Part shown: positions 23,460-36,100 of the stretch, piece by piece | Position numbering within the stretch: position 1 is the stretch's first letter | Layout of the letters: every line of letters begins with the position of its first letter | Assembly (NCBI RefSeq): GCF_000003855.2 | Contig: NW_003101680.1 | Location: forward strand, 1,983,095 to 2,047,094 | Origin: Blastomyces gilchristii SLH14081 | Lineage: Eukaryota > Ascomycota > Eurotiomycetes > Onygenales > Ajellomycetaceae | Direction of reading: 5' to 3' | Length of the DNA stretch: 64,000 nt | The notes under the pieces: model-generated | Told to the model about the DNA's origin: nothing | The model's input: only the letters and a program-made list of their open reading frames with translations | Databases searched by the model: none | Made by a program: the position numbers and the translations under genes

Positions 23460-26400
23460 AACTTATTCCCGGCATGATTAGGAGAAATTCATCAGTTGCA
23501 AAGAAGAAAATATCACCTCTTCCAAGGCATAATCTTGATATTGACACAAAAGGCAGGATCTGTGGAGGTAATTCATTGTCCAAGAATAGTAATTTTACAT
23601 GTACTGTACGGTAACTACCCATAGTTATATACTTAGGGAAAACGCTGTGTTATGTATGTATGTAACTTATTTCTCTGTCTGATGTCTGTAATCCTAATAC
23701 CGTAACTTCATCGTAGTTAATAGAGCATGTTAACAACCATAACCCCTATTATTTGTTACTGCTACTAATTACGAGCAACAGCCAGCATCGACATACCACC
23801 AACCTCAGCTATTTCATCACATCTCGTCGACACATCATAGTTATTCTCATCCGGTTTTGGCACTGGTACCAAAAATAGAGAAAACTCTCATATTGCATAT
23901 TACAACTATGTCAAGAGGTCTTGCATAAATCAGTGCTATCATCCAGCATTGTTTGTTGCTGTCTCTCTATCCACCGTTCGGTATTTCATTCAATTCTGCA
24001 TTTGATTATTCGGCTGAAAATATACGCATGCATTTATTTATATAAAAGTTTCACTAAGTCACTCAATGACAGTGCGCAACACTTTCGTGGAAATCTGTCA
24101 CTCTTGCATACCAGGGGGCAGGGGGGAGGGGGAGAGGGAGGAGCGGAGAGGGTAAGAAGAGTCTGACCCAAAAGTTGGGCATTAGCACATCTAGGAATTG
24201 CCCAAAGGGGCCCTCTGCAACCGTTGGATGACACTATAGTCAATAGGAATATAATCGGTGCGAGCAAAATGCCTCCAGAGCTCGCCGGGGAAGGAGGGGC
24301 CCCCTGGTATGCTTGCTCATGTCCTCAATAGCAGCCCCATGTTTAAGGGTTTTGGTAGCAAAGACAGCGATCCCTTTCGCAAAAACCTACACTTCACGTT
24401 TTTTAACCCCAAATCCCTGCGCTTCTGGAGAGCTGAGGAAAATTTGTGCCGTAGGACGGTGCCCTGGCCCCTCTCAGCACTGGAGTTTTGCTCGTACTCC
24501 TGAGGCTTTCCGCTAGAAGTAAGTATGGCGTCAACAGATATTATTGAGAATAACACATGTGATGAAATACCATCTCCGTGCTAAGATACTCAGGTGAACC
24601 CCGAAGTCAAAGGATGCGTTTCACATCCCATTTTATGGGCAGGGGGTTGGTATAATTGACGTGATTCTCATCATTGGTGGCAAATAATAGGCTCACTTAC
24701 AACCGAATTGTGCCTGCGCGGTCGACGGCAGCATCACATATCTCCGTATATTGCATCCAATAGGAACTTAGTCCGACACGGGTTCGAAGGCAGATGTAAT
24801 TCAATGTCACGTCCGTGTGATAAAAGAAAACAGCCTATGACCAATACGTACTTAGCGGAAGAGATAACGGCCGAAAATACTGATATGTGGGATTGATATT
24901 GACGTAAGGTTGATAGAGCAGAATAAGTCTGTGCCATAGGGTAGTCCTCCAGGAATAATGATGGAAGCGCCACTAGGCATCATGAGTGTCCGCTTCGCAC
25001 TATTCACAATAGTTGCTGGTATGCAATAATGAATAATATGGGTCTTGTATCAGACACAAGAGATCCCTGTGGAATGATATTTCTGCCGAGCCGCGACTCG
25101 CTACGTCACAAAACGGGTAACATGAAATGGCAGTCACGACTGCCTGTGAGCTGCAATATGTCCGCAGGGCGACAGTTTACCATTCTACCGCAGTGTATGC
25201 TGATACTCACGGGCATGGGGCAGGTTGTTGGTAAATAGTGAAAGGGGTTGGGAAGATAGAAGGGAAGTGACCTTCAGACAGGGAAGGGCGAAAATACGTT
25301 ACCGATAGACACAGAGGGAGCTTTGTAGACTCCAAATGTACCATACAGATGTAGTAGCAAGGGAGACGCTAAGCAGGGAAGTAATGAGGCTCGAAACCTC
25401 CCCTCCTGCTAGTGATAGTTCCGCACCCCCGATTTGGAGCGTGGATTCCTCATTGCCACCAAGGCACAGACGACGATCTCGTTAAAAGTGGCAAATAATG
25501 CTTTCCTTTGTCTCCAGGACTTGAGATGCCGTATTGCCAAAACCAAAAGCCGTCACCTCTGGCACTGGGGTAATGAAGCCACGGCTGTTTGAGAAGGGAA
25601 ACAGACAAAGAGCGATCCTCGGAAGCGGGCTGTTGGGCATGTTCTAGTGTATTGTGCCCGTAATGGGAGCCTAACGCTGGTAAGGGACGTCCTTCACCTA
25701 GGCTCATGAGATCATGCGTCACGGATCGCCACACCCAGGGGAGGGGGGGGGGGGGGGAATGACAGTAAGGGTATACAACACGATCATTATCAGGAGGGAT
25801 TGCAATGAATCTTTGATGAGAGCGACAGATATCCGGGGGAATCAAGCCGGGCAGACGATCATCGTCGTCTTTAGATCGAGGCTAGCAGGTGATGCCCTGG
25901 CCAGGAGTTTCCTAATGGTGTGGTCGGTTGACAGGTATACTGTTGCAGTAACCCACACTGGGGAAAGTGACTCTTAGACAATGTCCGCGAAATGGATTGC
26001 AGGGGATGTTCGCCTGAAAAGCATTGACAAAGCCGGACATGTACCGGAAGCCCAACCCAGCTGACACTCAGCAATCCGAAGACACTATCGCAGGCCAATA
26101 TGAAGTATATGGATGTTGCCTAAAGGAGTGAGTTTTGCAGGCTAGGGAGGTGACAAAAGTGTGAGAACAGAGGGAAGTTGGACACCAAGTTGGCCAACGC
26201 CAGCTGAAGGAGAACCTAACTCTAGCGCCATAACTTAGGATTTGGGGTTGCCCATGTAAAAGGGTGGCGAATTGGCAGTGGATAAGAAATGGGGGCCAAT
26301 AACTGTCGTATATCTCTTGTCATAGTGCATATTCCAAAGAACCCCACCCTCCATTTAAAGAGGTGGTATGCAGTCTTTCCGCATCCATGGCCGAAAAGAA

Positions 26401-28394
26401 AAGGGCACTAAATAAACAGGGAAACTGAGTGTTGAGCTAGAGTCCGAGCCCGGTTAAACCGAATGGGATGCCTACCTAGGTGCGGCAATTGATAACTAAA
26501 AGGTGATAAAACTGAGGTTCATTCAGCACTGCCTCGGAGGAGTGGCGGACTACAAGAATGAAAGGAGCAACTGAAAGAAAAAGAGAGAGAGATTAGATAT
26601 TGAAGGTGGTAAAACGAATGGTCAGCAACCATATCGGACCTTGCGACAAAGGAGGAATGTGTTAAATCACATCTATGCGGAGAAAAAATTGAACAGCAGA
26701 ACAGAGTAAACAGAAATCAAAATAGAAATGCTGCATGATCGTTTTTCAAAACGTCACGGTTAATACCATAAGTTTATCATTCTGTATTAAGTAGACAGGA
26801 GAGCGGTTGGGGATAGAGACACAGATGAGAGTGCTAGGGAAATGCTATGGTATCGTCAATCCCCAACCAGTGCAATCTCAGTTGGTTGAAATAGAAATGC
26901 ATGGCATAGCGTAACGGCAAATGCAGCACGACATCGTCAATAAAATGCCACTAGGATTGGACCGCATGAACAGGAGGGGGATGTTGTGGTTGAAAATGCC
27001 CGAGAAGAAGAACTGACGTTGGCGGTTGATACAAGGAGCTCACAGATCGGGCATAGTGCCGCGTGAGGCTGATCTTCCCCCAGCGCCTAGCCCCGTTTAG
27101 GTCAGGCGTTTTCCTTTGTTTGGATGCGGCTGGTTAGGGTTCAGGGCAATGACATCATTAGCCGCCGCAGTCCCCCCTGGTCGCCAAACAAGAACACAGC
27201 CTATCAACTCCCCCAGAACAACGATGATGTCAACACAACAGTATCCAGTGTCCATAACAAGGGGCAGGAGAAGACCCGTGTGATCAATGACGATTTGTTT
27301 TTTGAGTTGGAGGTTCGAAGGAGAGAACAAATCATCCGCAATGATATAGACTGTATTGGCCGCTGTTGAGATATGTCTGCGTGGGCGTATGCCGTGTTGC
27401 CCTTGCGCGACGCTGTCGACAGTGTATGAAAGGGGATAATTCGCCAAGCAAGCGTGGGGACTGCCTGATAAGGATAAACATATTGCGCTCGCGATAAGAC
27501 AGCGTTGGACATCAACAGCACTCACAGAGGATTGGTCCTCTAGCTCGCGACATAATCAAAGGGACCTGGCCTGTGGCATTATTGATGACCCCCAAGCGGA
27601 ACACGAACTGAGGCGGTGCACAGCAGGTTGAGCCAACCTTTGTTCGAAGGAATGTGTTCAAGCCACAGTTTTCATGCCACTGATGCCGACCAGGGTTCGT
27701 GTGGCTGATTTGGGTGCGTGGTGTTAGCGCTCTTATATGCACGACCCTCGTTTTCCTTCTCCTCCTCCTCCTCCCCACCCCCCCCCTTTTCTCCCATCCG
27801 TCCATAGTCTATATAGGGTAGACGATTTTCTCAAACCTGCAGCTAAGGCCAACCTCCGCGCCGAGGGATATGCTAAATTGAGTCATATCCTGGTTTCTCA
27901 CCACCCATCTTGCCATTCCTTTCTGCCTGATTGGACAATGTGAACTAACTGTCTGTCCATATGACAGATGCATGCCGACAAGCGGGAGTCTGGCAACGCT
28001 GAGAAATGTGTCATGTTCACCCTCTACTTCATACATCTGATTTTGTCTAATAAAGAATTTAACCTTACTGTTGACAGTGAAGACGTGTTGCCAGCAGATG
28101 GCTGTTAGACACACAACGAGCGGGGAGGGGGGGTTTAGACGAGCTCATAATAGCGATGACATCTGATGATTTTCTTTTTTTGTTGACGTCGGCATTCACA
28201 GCCGCTACTCTTCGGAAAACCAAACCGTCTGTCTCGTCATCATTATCTTCTCCCCTACCCCCGCGTCCCGACTAAGGAAGCGGCAGCATAAGCCGCCCTG
28301 GAAGCCCCTCCTCGCTATAGGCACGACCACTAGCTATAGGGAAGAGTCGAGACAATTCAGCCACAGGAGTTCAAAACTTCCTTTCATCTAGATC
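23460..28394. other. Large gene-free interval
   Basis: Nearly 5 kb with no recognisable coding sequence. The longest frames (142 codons at 27097-27525 minus, 131 codons at 25450-25845 minus) are of ordinary random composition, lack motifs and overlap other frames. Notable sequence elements are a G-rich run near 25738-25757 and CT-rich tracts near 27745-27795. The part nearest 28.2-28.4 kb probably belongs to the promoter/leader of the gene at 29015. Non-coding RNAs cannot be excluded. Confidence 0.4.
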
Positions 28395-28895
28395 ATGGCG
28401 GACGCTGTTCTGGGTGCGGGCAGTGCTGCCTATGTAATTTTACATCGTGGATTCAGTGTATATTACGATACGCATCGATTTTGCTGCCCGTATCGCCGGT
28501 TAGTTACAGTATACCATCAAAGCTGGTATTCGCTCGTTTTCTCCCCAAGGCAGCCCACCCTAGCCCACACAACCCCGGTCAACTTAGTGTTACCCTTAGC
28601 TCCCTCCCGGTCGATGACCCTGTGCTCGTTACCGCTAGAATTAGCGGCATCTATTCCCGGTCTGGCGCTGGTCAGTGCTTTGGCGCAGAAAAGTTATATA
28701 TCTAGATCGGCATCCTCTTCCTCCCCTCCCCCCTCTCCAATCATACACACCAATCCAGAGCATCTCTCCCAAACAACATATAAGACTCCTATTCCCCCGT
28801 TTGATCTCTCTTCCTTTTTCCTCCTCAACTCCGTTCTCGTCTTGTTTATCTTCTATATTGTAGCATACTATCCTTTGCCAGTGTGCTTGTCATAG
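28395..28895 (+). other. Long upstream ORF (166 codons) ahead of the Cys-motif gene
   Basis: An ATG-initiated frame runs for 166 codons and stops 119 bp before the ATG at 29015. Its product is hydrophobic and Ser/Pro-rich with no recognised motif, and the underlying DNA is CT-rich like a leader. It could be an upstream ORF in a long 5' leader or a chance frame. Confidence 0.25.
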
Positions 28896-29014
28896 TGTCT
28901 TCTCCTCGGTACCCTCTTCCCACCTACCATAACCCCCCTCGCTATATTGGGGCCCATATTCTCAGTCCGCTTACACCACCGCACAACTACTTCCCTCGTC
29001 ATCGACGTTACACT

Positions 29015-29599
29015 ATGCCTTCTCTCGTTCGTGAGATTGGCGCTGAGCGCCCGGTCCTGTCTCGCGCGCCCCGAGATGACGAAAAATATGTGATGGAGCG
29101 ATTCTCACAACATGCTCTTCGCTGCCCCGCTTGCAGTCGCCCGTACGAGACTTTCTGCAGTGGGAGACCCCTCTGCAGCCGTGGGAATCTTTATGCGACT
29201 AGTCTATTGCAATACGTGTACCAAAAATGCGGAAAACCATACTCCTTGGTTGACCGTGAATACGGCCGTTATATCCAGGTTCAGATCCCCAGTGATTGCC
29301 AAGTGGTGCACGACTTGCTCAACGCGCTCGATAAGGGCCTTATTATACCTACTCGTAGACAGACCGCACCGGTCGTCGTTCACAACCCCAAGCCAGTTGC
29401 CGAACCCGTTCAAGAGCAACCGCGCGTAGTTCACCGACGAACCATACCTACCACTGTTACCCCCCACAGCAGCCTGAACCTCTCTCGCAATGGCTTATAC
29501 GTCTATCGCCGTGGGACGCTCTACAGTCTTGACCTCAGTCGACAGACCTCACCGGCCTCCTCCCAGAGGGTTCGCATCCCAAACACCTACCTGCGTTGA
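29015..29599 (+). CDS. Conserved-looking 194-residue protein with Cys-rich motif, function unknown
   Basis: Single exon of 194 residues. It starts MPSLVREIGAERPVL and contains CPACSRPYETFCSGRPLCSRG (about residues 31-51), four cysteines spaced C-x2-C-x7-C-x5-C that could bind zinc, followed by NLYATSLLQYVYQKCGKPYSL. The C-terminal half is Pro/Val/Arg-rich and ends with short repeats of the type GLYVYRRGTLYSLDLSR. I do not recognise a named family. Codon quality and the compact motif argue for a real gene. An in-frame extension reaches back to 28883, but it is CT-rich leader-like sequence, so the ATG at 29015 is preferred. The nearest upstream gene starts more than 5 kb away, so regulation from a long leader is possible. 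Confidence 0.7.
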   Translation: MPSLVREIGAERPVLSRAPRDDEKYVMERFSQHALRCPACSRPYETFCSGRPLCSRGNLYATSLLQYVYQKCGKPYSLVDREYGRYIQVQIPSDCQVVHDLLNALDKGLIIPTRRQTAPVVVHNPKPVAEPVQEQPRVVHRRTIPTTVTPHSSLNLSRNGLYVYRRGTLYSLDLSRQTSPASSQRVRIPNTYLR

Positions 29600-29808
29600 A
29601 GAACAATAACGCCATACGAATGCAGATTTACTCATATCGAATAACCCCACTGCCCACGTACATACGTTAAACCTGAATTTCAGCCCTTGGCAACTGAATA
29701 TATATTCCCACAGACCTTGCGACAACCACCGCCCCCCGCCTTCGGGGCCCCGACTGAATCACGCGACAAACACAGGGAACATGCACTAGTACATCGCAAT
29801 TCACAACA

Positions 29809-29928
29809 TCATGGCGGCAAAGCCACAGGATAGGTCGGGACAAGGACTGTGATGAAGCATGCAATTATTCCAGCGAATCCCCCAGCACTAAACACTTGCA
29901 CAAGCCCCAACAACCCCGGAATAGGCAT
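29809..29928 (-). CDS. Possible 39-residue hydrophobic microprotein
   Basis: The minus-strand frame MPIPGLLGLVQVFSAGGF continues into one hydrophobic segment (GIIACFITVLVP) and ends YPVALPP. The DNA before the ATG is CT-rich, as in fungal leaders. It looks like a tiny single-pass membrane protein, but I recognise no family and chance cannot be excluded. The frame stays open upstream to 30021 from a GTG. Confidence 0.22.
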   Translation of the reverse strand: MPIPGLLGLVQVFSAGGFAGIIACFITVLVPTYPVALPP

Positions 29929-32109
29929 ATCGGTGCTAATGGATTGGTGAGTCGGAGGAACGAGGAAAGCATCGAAATGGAAGAGATGGAGCGGATGGAA
30001 GACAATACTTGGTGCTCTCACTGAGGTCTTACAATGGTACTGTCACGACAGCCCAAGAGCCCCCAGCGATAGAGCTCTTTTTTGTACTTTTTTGATTGTT
30101 TGATTCTTGTTTTATTTTCTTTTCCATCCTTGACTTCTATTCATGCATTGTTAACACCACTTTTTTTGACGTCCCCATTTATGTTTGAATCGCCTGAGCT
30201 AGTTTCATCCCTTAGGAGAAAAGTATGAGCAAAATGGGAGAAAAGGAAAATATAAAAAATTAGATAGTTAAGCCAATCAAGGAACTTTTCCGCGTCACAA
30301 AGCCTTTAACCACCTAAAAAGTCTCATTCCTTGACTTCAAACCACACCGCCAAACAGGCATCTGTATTATTTTGTAACTTATTTTTTTTAAAATCCCTGA
30401 GGCCCCCAAGAAAGAGCAGAAACCAACTTCAAGCCTCTAAGAAAGGAGGAAAAGGAAGAAAAAGAGAGCCAAGGAACATTCAAAATCTCCAAAAGGCCTG
30501 CCAAGATCTTTCCCCTCCCCCCTTGTAGGCTCCTACGAACCCAGTACCTTCACACTATCACCAAAACGTCCACACCCACCTCAGCACGAAATCTGTTCTT
30601 CTGCTCATGCGCGGACTCTTACTCTTGGCAGCATGACATGATTGGGCTATCGGTTTCCCTTTTGGGGTGCGGATTTGGTTTCCGACTGTTTTGGTGGTAG
30701 GAGTCATATGGCTATTCGCACTTTGCATTCGTTCAGCTGGCGAGGTATTTGGATATGGCCTGGGTGTGTGTGCACTTGGGAATTATTTTCTTTCCTACTA
30801 TCATAATTATTATAATTAACTACCCATCCCATCCACAAGGTGTATGTATACATCCATTCTTCTGTAGTGCGTCCACGGGTGCGAGGCCGTAATCACGTGG
30901 GGTTTCGATGCCCTACTACTTCACCGAGCCCTGCTGGGGCAAACGGCGTAACCTGACACTGATATCCAGGCGCAAAGATGTTCCTATAGCAGGAAGCCTT
31001 TATGAAGTTTCCTAGAGTTACTTTTACCCAACTAGAGCACGGAGCTTGGATATGTACCTCCGTTTCTGGCGCTTCCCGAATGGGCTTTCCGGACAAGTGA
31101 GTATGTCACCGAACTGGGTACGGTTCGTGAAAGCTCTCATGGGGACGCAAGAACCAGAGGAGATGTTCTCAATATGCAGGAAGTACTAGTAAACCTACGC
31201 ACAGCCCTATATGCAGCTATCCGTCTACAGCAGCGGGAGAGGCAATGAGGTTATCCGTGTCGACTTTGGTTGGATAAATAACAAATTCAATATGGCAGAC
31301 ATATTACGAGAGACCACCGGCAAGCCCTATTTTCTAATGATTTGTTCAAGGAGGAGTTGATGCCGTCCTCCCCAATGATTTAGTGGTTGGTTGATAATTA
31401 GTATTGAACGACCTGGAAGAAAAAGCGCAGGAAACACAGGACGCAAGGGGATCTTTCGCAAGCGAGGAGGCATTCCACAAAGTCAAGCTTCTGTGGATAT
31501 CCATCGATATCCTCCGAACAAAGCAACGACCTGGCAATAAAAAAATCTCCCTTTGTGACTCAAAACGAAAAATGTCCAGACCACTGCCAGAAAGCGGGTC
31601 GGGGCTGTCAGCCTCCGTCATGCAACCTGCGTTAGGCCGTGCAGGCTGCGAAAGAAAAACGCCTTATGATTAGGCGCGCCACTGCATTCCACCCACACCA
31701 AATTCTCTGCATCTTAAGAGGGGAAGCGGGACCAACGGTGGTATTTTTCACGGAGCCTCGATGCGGGGCCTTATCTTTCTTTGTGCGAGAACAACCCTCC
31801 CACCAGCCACGCTGTCAGGTCAGGCCTGAAAATAAAGTTTAAAGTTTAATACTAGTCTTCATCTGTTTAGCGCGCTCATATCTTTCACGTGATTTTCAAA
31901 TCCTCTCCAATATATCGTCAACAGCGCATCGAATCTTTAAACAGTGCTTTGCGCAGCCAACGAAGCCAATCCCTCAGAGAAGCGCAGCCTCCGAGGCCCC
32001 AATATTTGCTTTACTGTTCCACCTCGATTGAGCGTTATTCGCGGGCTCATTTCTATCCGGAGTCCCTACATCCCGACCCAAGATCGGCAAATCCTGAAGG
32101 TCCCGCAAG
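29929..32109. other. Gene-poor interval upstream of the bL33m gene
   Basis: About 2.2 kb with only short overlapping ORFs (up to 92 codons) without motifs. A CACGTG E-box core occurs at 30894-30899. The last 250 bp are likely the promoter and leader of the gene at 32110. Confidence 0.4.
31885..31892. promoter_or_regulatory. TCACGTGA palindrome (E-box, Cbf1/bHLH-type site)
   Basis: A perfect 8-bp palindrome 218 bp upstream of the bL33m start codon. TCACGTGA is the classic yeast Cbf1-type bHLH recognition sequence. Whether it is used here is inference from motif and position only. Confidence 0.4.
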
Positions 32110-32408
32110 ATGGCTAAGAAAGGTATGGAGAAATCACCTCCCTCAGCTTAACACACTACCAGTCTAGATCTACTGGCCTTGAGAGGGCTAGATCCCCAAA
32201 TTTATGAAATGTCAATATTCTAATTCGTTTCTTGTGCTGTGAAATAGCTAAGTCGCGCACCATCGCCGTCCGGCTCATCAGCATGGCGATGACTGGCTAC
32301 TACCGAACGCTCGTCCGGCCGCGTACCAGCAGACCCCTCAGCATGCTAAAGTATGACCCGGTGGTGAAAAAGAAAGTGCTGTTTCTGGAGGCGAAGCGCG
32401 GAAAATAA
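32110..32408 (+). CDS. MRPL39: Mitochondrial large-subunit ribosomal protein bL33m
   Basis: Two exons, 32110-32122 (13 nt) and 32248-32408, separated by a 125-bp GT/AG intron, giving 57 residues. The spliced protein begins [21 protein letters not shown], continues YYRTLVRPR, and ends [20 protein letters not shown]. This is the full signature of bacterial-type ribosomal protein L33 (MAKK..R..V.L.S...TG.....KRPR......LRKYDP..KKHV.F.E.K). The length of about 55 residues matches the family. It is a component of the mitoribosomal large subunit, so the product should be imported; bL33m typically lacks an obvious cleaved presequence. The intron splits codon 5 after its first base. It is easily missed because the first exon holds only four codons. 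Confidence 0.93.
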
Positions 32409-33135
32409 ACTCATCGAAAGAAATCGACCCCTTTGCGGTTTTCGAGTATGCATACCCGGTCGGTAATGGACGCCCATGTCACCAAATCGATGGTTCATCA
32501 TTGCATTGGCAGTGGTTGGTGTGGCGGGATATATTGAAATGGATGAAATGCCGCACGTTGCATCATTTGATGTAGCCTGTTTCTCTGCTTTCCTTGTCTC
32601 TATTTCGGTTGGGAAACGAGTGAGTTATATTACTCAAGCCATCCCTAGAGGGCCTAGTCCGGATTGAATGTGCATTTATGGTTAGAGAAGGCCCATATCT
32701 GTGTACGAGTATATGTTTGTGCGATACTGTTGGCACCGTTGGGATTTCCGGATATTTATTTGGCGAAAATTCGGTTGTACATTGCACCTCCCCCTTCTTA
32801 GACGTCTTTATCTTGCATCCAAGGCGTTTTTAACATAATAGATTATGTGGATTGAAAATATTAACTACCCGATACATGTTTACGACATCTTGCTGAATTC
32901 CCCTTCGAAATTGCGAAGCTAGCTTGTTTTCCTCTGATCAAGTCTCCCGAAAAGAACGGATTGCAGACCGCTGCAAAATATGTATCCGCTAACTTACACA
33001 TCAGTAAAGATATCGACAGTTTATCTAACTCCTCCTCATTCAACCACTTTGACATTCCATAAATATATAAGTAGAGAGAGGCACAATTCGATTCCGGACG
33101 GAGGAATCCGTGCTTCACACTGTAATTGCCCTTAT
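32409..33135. other. Interval between convergent bL33m and coiled-coil genes
   Basis: 727 bp of AT-leaning DNA without a convincing ORF. It should contain both 3' untranslated regions. Confidence 0.4.
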
Positions 33136-36100
33136 TTATCCGGGGGGTTTCTGGGAGAATCTGTTGTGGTACAGATCACCTACTGATGAAATTAGCATCT
33201 CGTTGCGGGCGACGATGGGAGTTTTAACTTTACCTCTCTGTCTCCGACGAGGTCTTTCTCTAACACGCCCGGCTGGTGGATGAGATTTTTTGGTTGTACT
33301 CCCACATCGTCCTCCCATGGCGGTAATCGAAGCCGCCGAGCTGTTTGTTGGATTAAAATACTTAGATTTTCGAGAGGGGCGTCTAAAAGTTATTTTAGGA
33401 CTTGCACCCATCGGGGTTTCCCCGCTGTTCTCATGTGGTGGAGTTTCCACTACAGTCTCTATCGTAGATGAGGTTGGCTTTGTCGTATCCTTAAGGATTC
33501 CTGTGCGAGGGAGCTTTTCCGGGGATTTCTGGCTTGCAACCTTCTTACCCTGCTGTTAGACTATGTTCAATAACCCACTTGTCCCTTTCTTCTAATGTAA
33601 GGAAAACGAAAACTTGGGGACCGCTTACCATTGTATGCATTTCGTCCTCAGACATTTTTTTTCTTTTCAACGTACGAGCGATTGTCTTTGGCGGAGAGCA
33701 AGGATTGTCTTGAACCTCAAGGTTATTATCAATCCTACATTTGTTAGGGGTGCTGGCTGCTGCGGCAGGCTCATTTCCTGTAGCCTCATGAGGAGCTTCG
33801 GCCTCTATAGAACCCCTAGATTGCTCGCATTCTTTATCACGGCGAGATGTGCATATAGCATCATTGACTGCATCCGAAACGCACAGAGCGCTTCGCTCCT
33901 TTGTTCTAGCCACTTCACAAGGAAGGATAACTTTGTCACTGGGTAGGGAGTTTTGAGCTGCTGCCATTCGTGCTTGATTAGAACCAACATTTTTGGCATT
34001 CATAGGTGTTGTTGGGAACAATGCGTTCAGATCTGTGAATTCTAGTACGGGAGACATTTGCTCTCCAGGATAAATAGCCGGGGTTGTTTCGTTTTGCAGT
34101 CGGGAGAATGGCCTGATAAATGATGTGGAGGTCGTAGGAAGCCCACTATTGGCATTTTTACCTCGTGAAGGGGTCTTAAGCGTTGGGGATATAATTTCCC
34201 GAGTGCTCCGTGTCCGATAAACTATCTCAGTTGTTTGGCGCTCTCTGCTAGAAGAACCGGGTCTCGCGCATTCAGCATGAGTGGACGACATACTGCGTTT
34301 CCTGCTTGTTCTTTGCCGCTTTGATGAGATCCTCATAGGTATATGGAGCCCTGATTCTATAGGCTCTTTTGGCTGTCGTCCATCAAGAGAACCTGCCATC
34401 ATCTTCAATCGTGACTGTAGTACGTTTGAGTAATCTCTCAGCGATTCCATAGTCCCAATGATTCCAAGCTGCCTTAGAATGCTTTCCGTGTTTTTGAAAA
34501 TAACGTTGGATTCTTGGACTCGAGATCGGAGCTCTGCAAGTTCATTGTCCCTTTGTTCGATATCGCGTTTTAGTGCGGACGTTTCAGCAGATAATTTTCC
34601 AAAGGCCTCCATTTTCTGCTCAAGGATGATAAGTTCGTTATTCTTCTCCTTAAGCGATTCCCCTATTGTAGTGACCGAAGTCAATTGATTATCCAGCCTC
34701 TCGCGCAGTATGGCGATTTCAGCTGATTTATCAGCCACCTCTTGCTGCAACTGAGAGATCGTCTTATTATTCTCTTCGGATTTTGACAATTCTTCCTTCA
34801 ATGAAAGAAGGTTTATATCCTTCTCTGCAATTTCATACTGAAGGACCTCTACTGTCTCCTGTAAGGGTTCCTGCTCTTGCAGGGTCGCCAGGTTCATGCG
34901 TAATTCGGATAGTTGGTGCCTCAGCTCTTCTTTCTCCTTTGTTGCAGCCTCAAGTTGCCATTGCGCGCTCTGTAGCTCTTGTATGGTGGATGCATGAAGC
35001 ATATTTACCTCATCCATTTCCGCGGCGATATTCGAATCCCTCTTCGAGGCTGTCATTTTCAGGCTATCGATTTCCGACTGCTGTTGGCTCATCTACGGAT
35101 CATCAATATATTTAGCGGTGAGGAATTGGGATTAAACGGACATACCTTTGCAACTAACTCGTGATTGCCCTTCTCCGCAGCTTCCTACGACACTATCAGT
35201 AACCAGGAAAAAAATATATATCATTTTGGTATACAGTACCAACGAAATTTTCACGGAGTTTAGCTCCTCGGCCACTTTTTGGGCACTTTTTTCGGCCAAA
35301 ATCTTTTCGCGCTTGAGTTTATGCCGTTCCTGTTCGAACCATGCCCTGTGCTGATCTTTCGCTGCCAAATTTGCCCTTGTTAGTTCTTCTCTGACTCTGT
35401 GTTCTGTCTTTTGGGCCTCGTCGCGAATCTTAAGCCTTTCGCTTGTGAGGCCCGCTATCTCGCTTTCTGCAGCTGCTAGCCTTTCAATTGTATCCGTCAG
35501 CTTTAGTTCCAAGTCGCTTATTTCGCTTTGTTTCTCTTTGAGCTCATTTGACACTTCGGTAAGGGAGGCTGAAGTTGCCTCCAGCTGGATCTGAAGCTCC
35601 GACGACATGTCGGCATCCCTGAACTGAGCATCCTCAATTTTATTCTTTTGTAGCGATGAAATCTCAATTTCGAGGTCTCGAATACGTCGTTGTAGGGATG
35701 CTTCTTGAGACTTGAGTCTGTCGCGATCTGCAGACACCATATGCAAGCTCTTGTCAGCCGCATTCAGCTTTTCCTGAAGGTTTCCGTGCAATTCACGAGC
35801 TTCTGCGAGTTGACAAACGACTTCTGTGTTTGATTTTACGGCCGTCTCTAACCCCGTCAGCTGGCTTGACACCCGTTGTCCGTAGTTCGTGTGCAAATCG
35901 AATGCTACCTCCATATTCTTTTTCGACGCTTCAATGGAAACATGAAGCCTACCATGCCGTTAGCATACTCCATTAACGCTTCCAGGAGGCGAGATGAACT
36001 TACTGCATAGAAAGATCCCTAATTGCACAATCTACCTTTTCTAGGTCTTGAGGTTTCAAGGTTTGTTGCTGGCTGAGCGATTTCAATAACGACATGCATG

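Noticed and set aside
25450..25845. 131-codon minus-strand ORF
   Set aside because: Composition is non-protein-like (Pro/His/Trp-rich, part of it antisense to a G-run) and nothing recognisable.
27097..27525. 142-codon minus-strand ORF
   Set aside because: No motifs, ordinary random composition, a competing plus-strand ORF over the same bases, and no leader or splice context.
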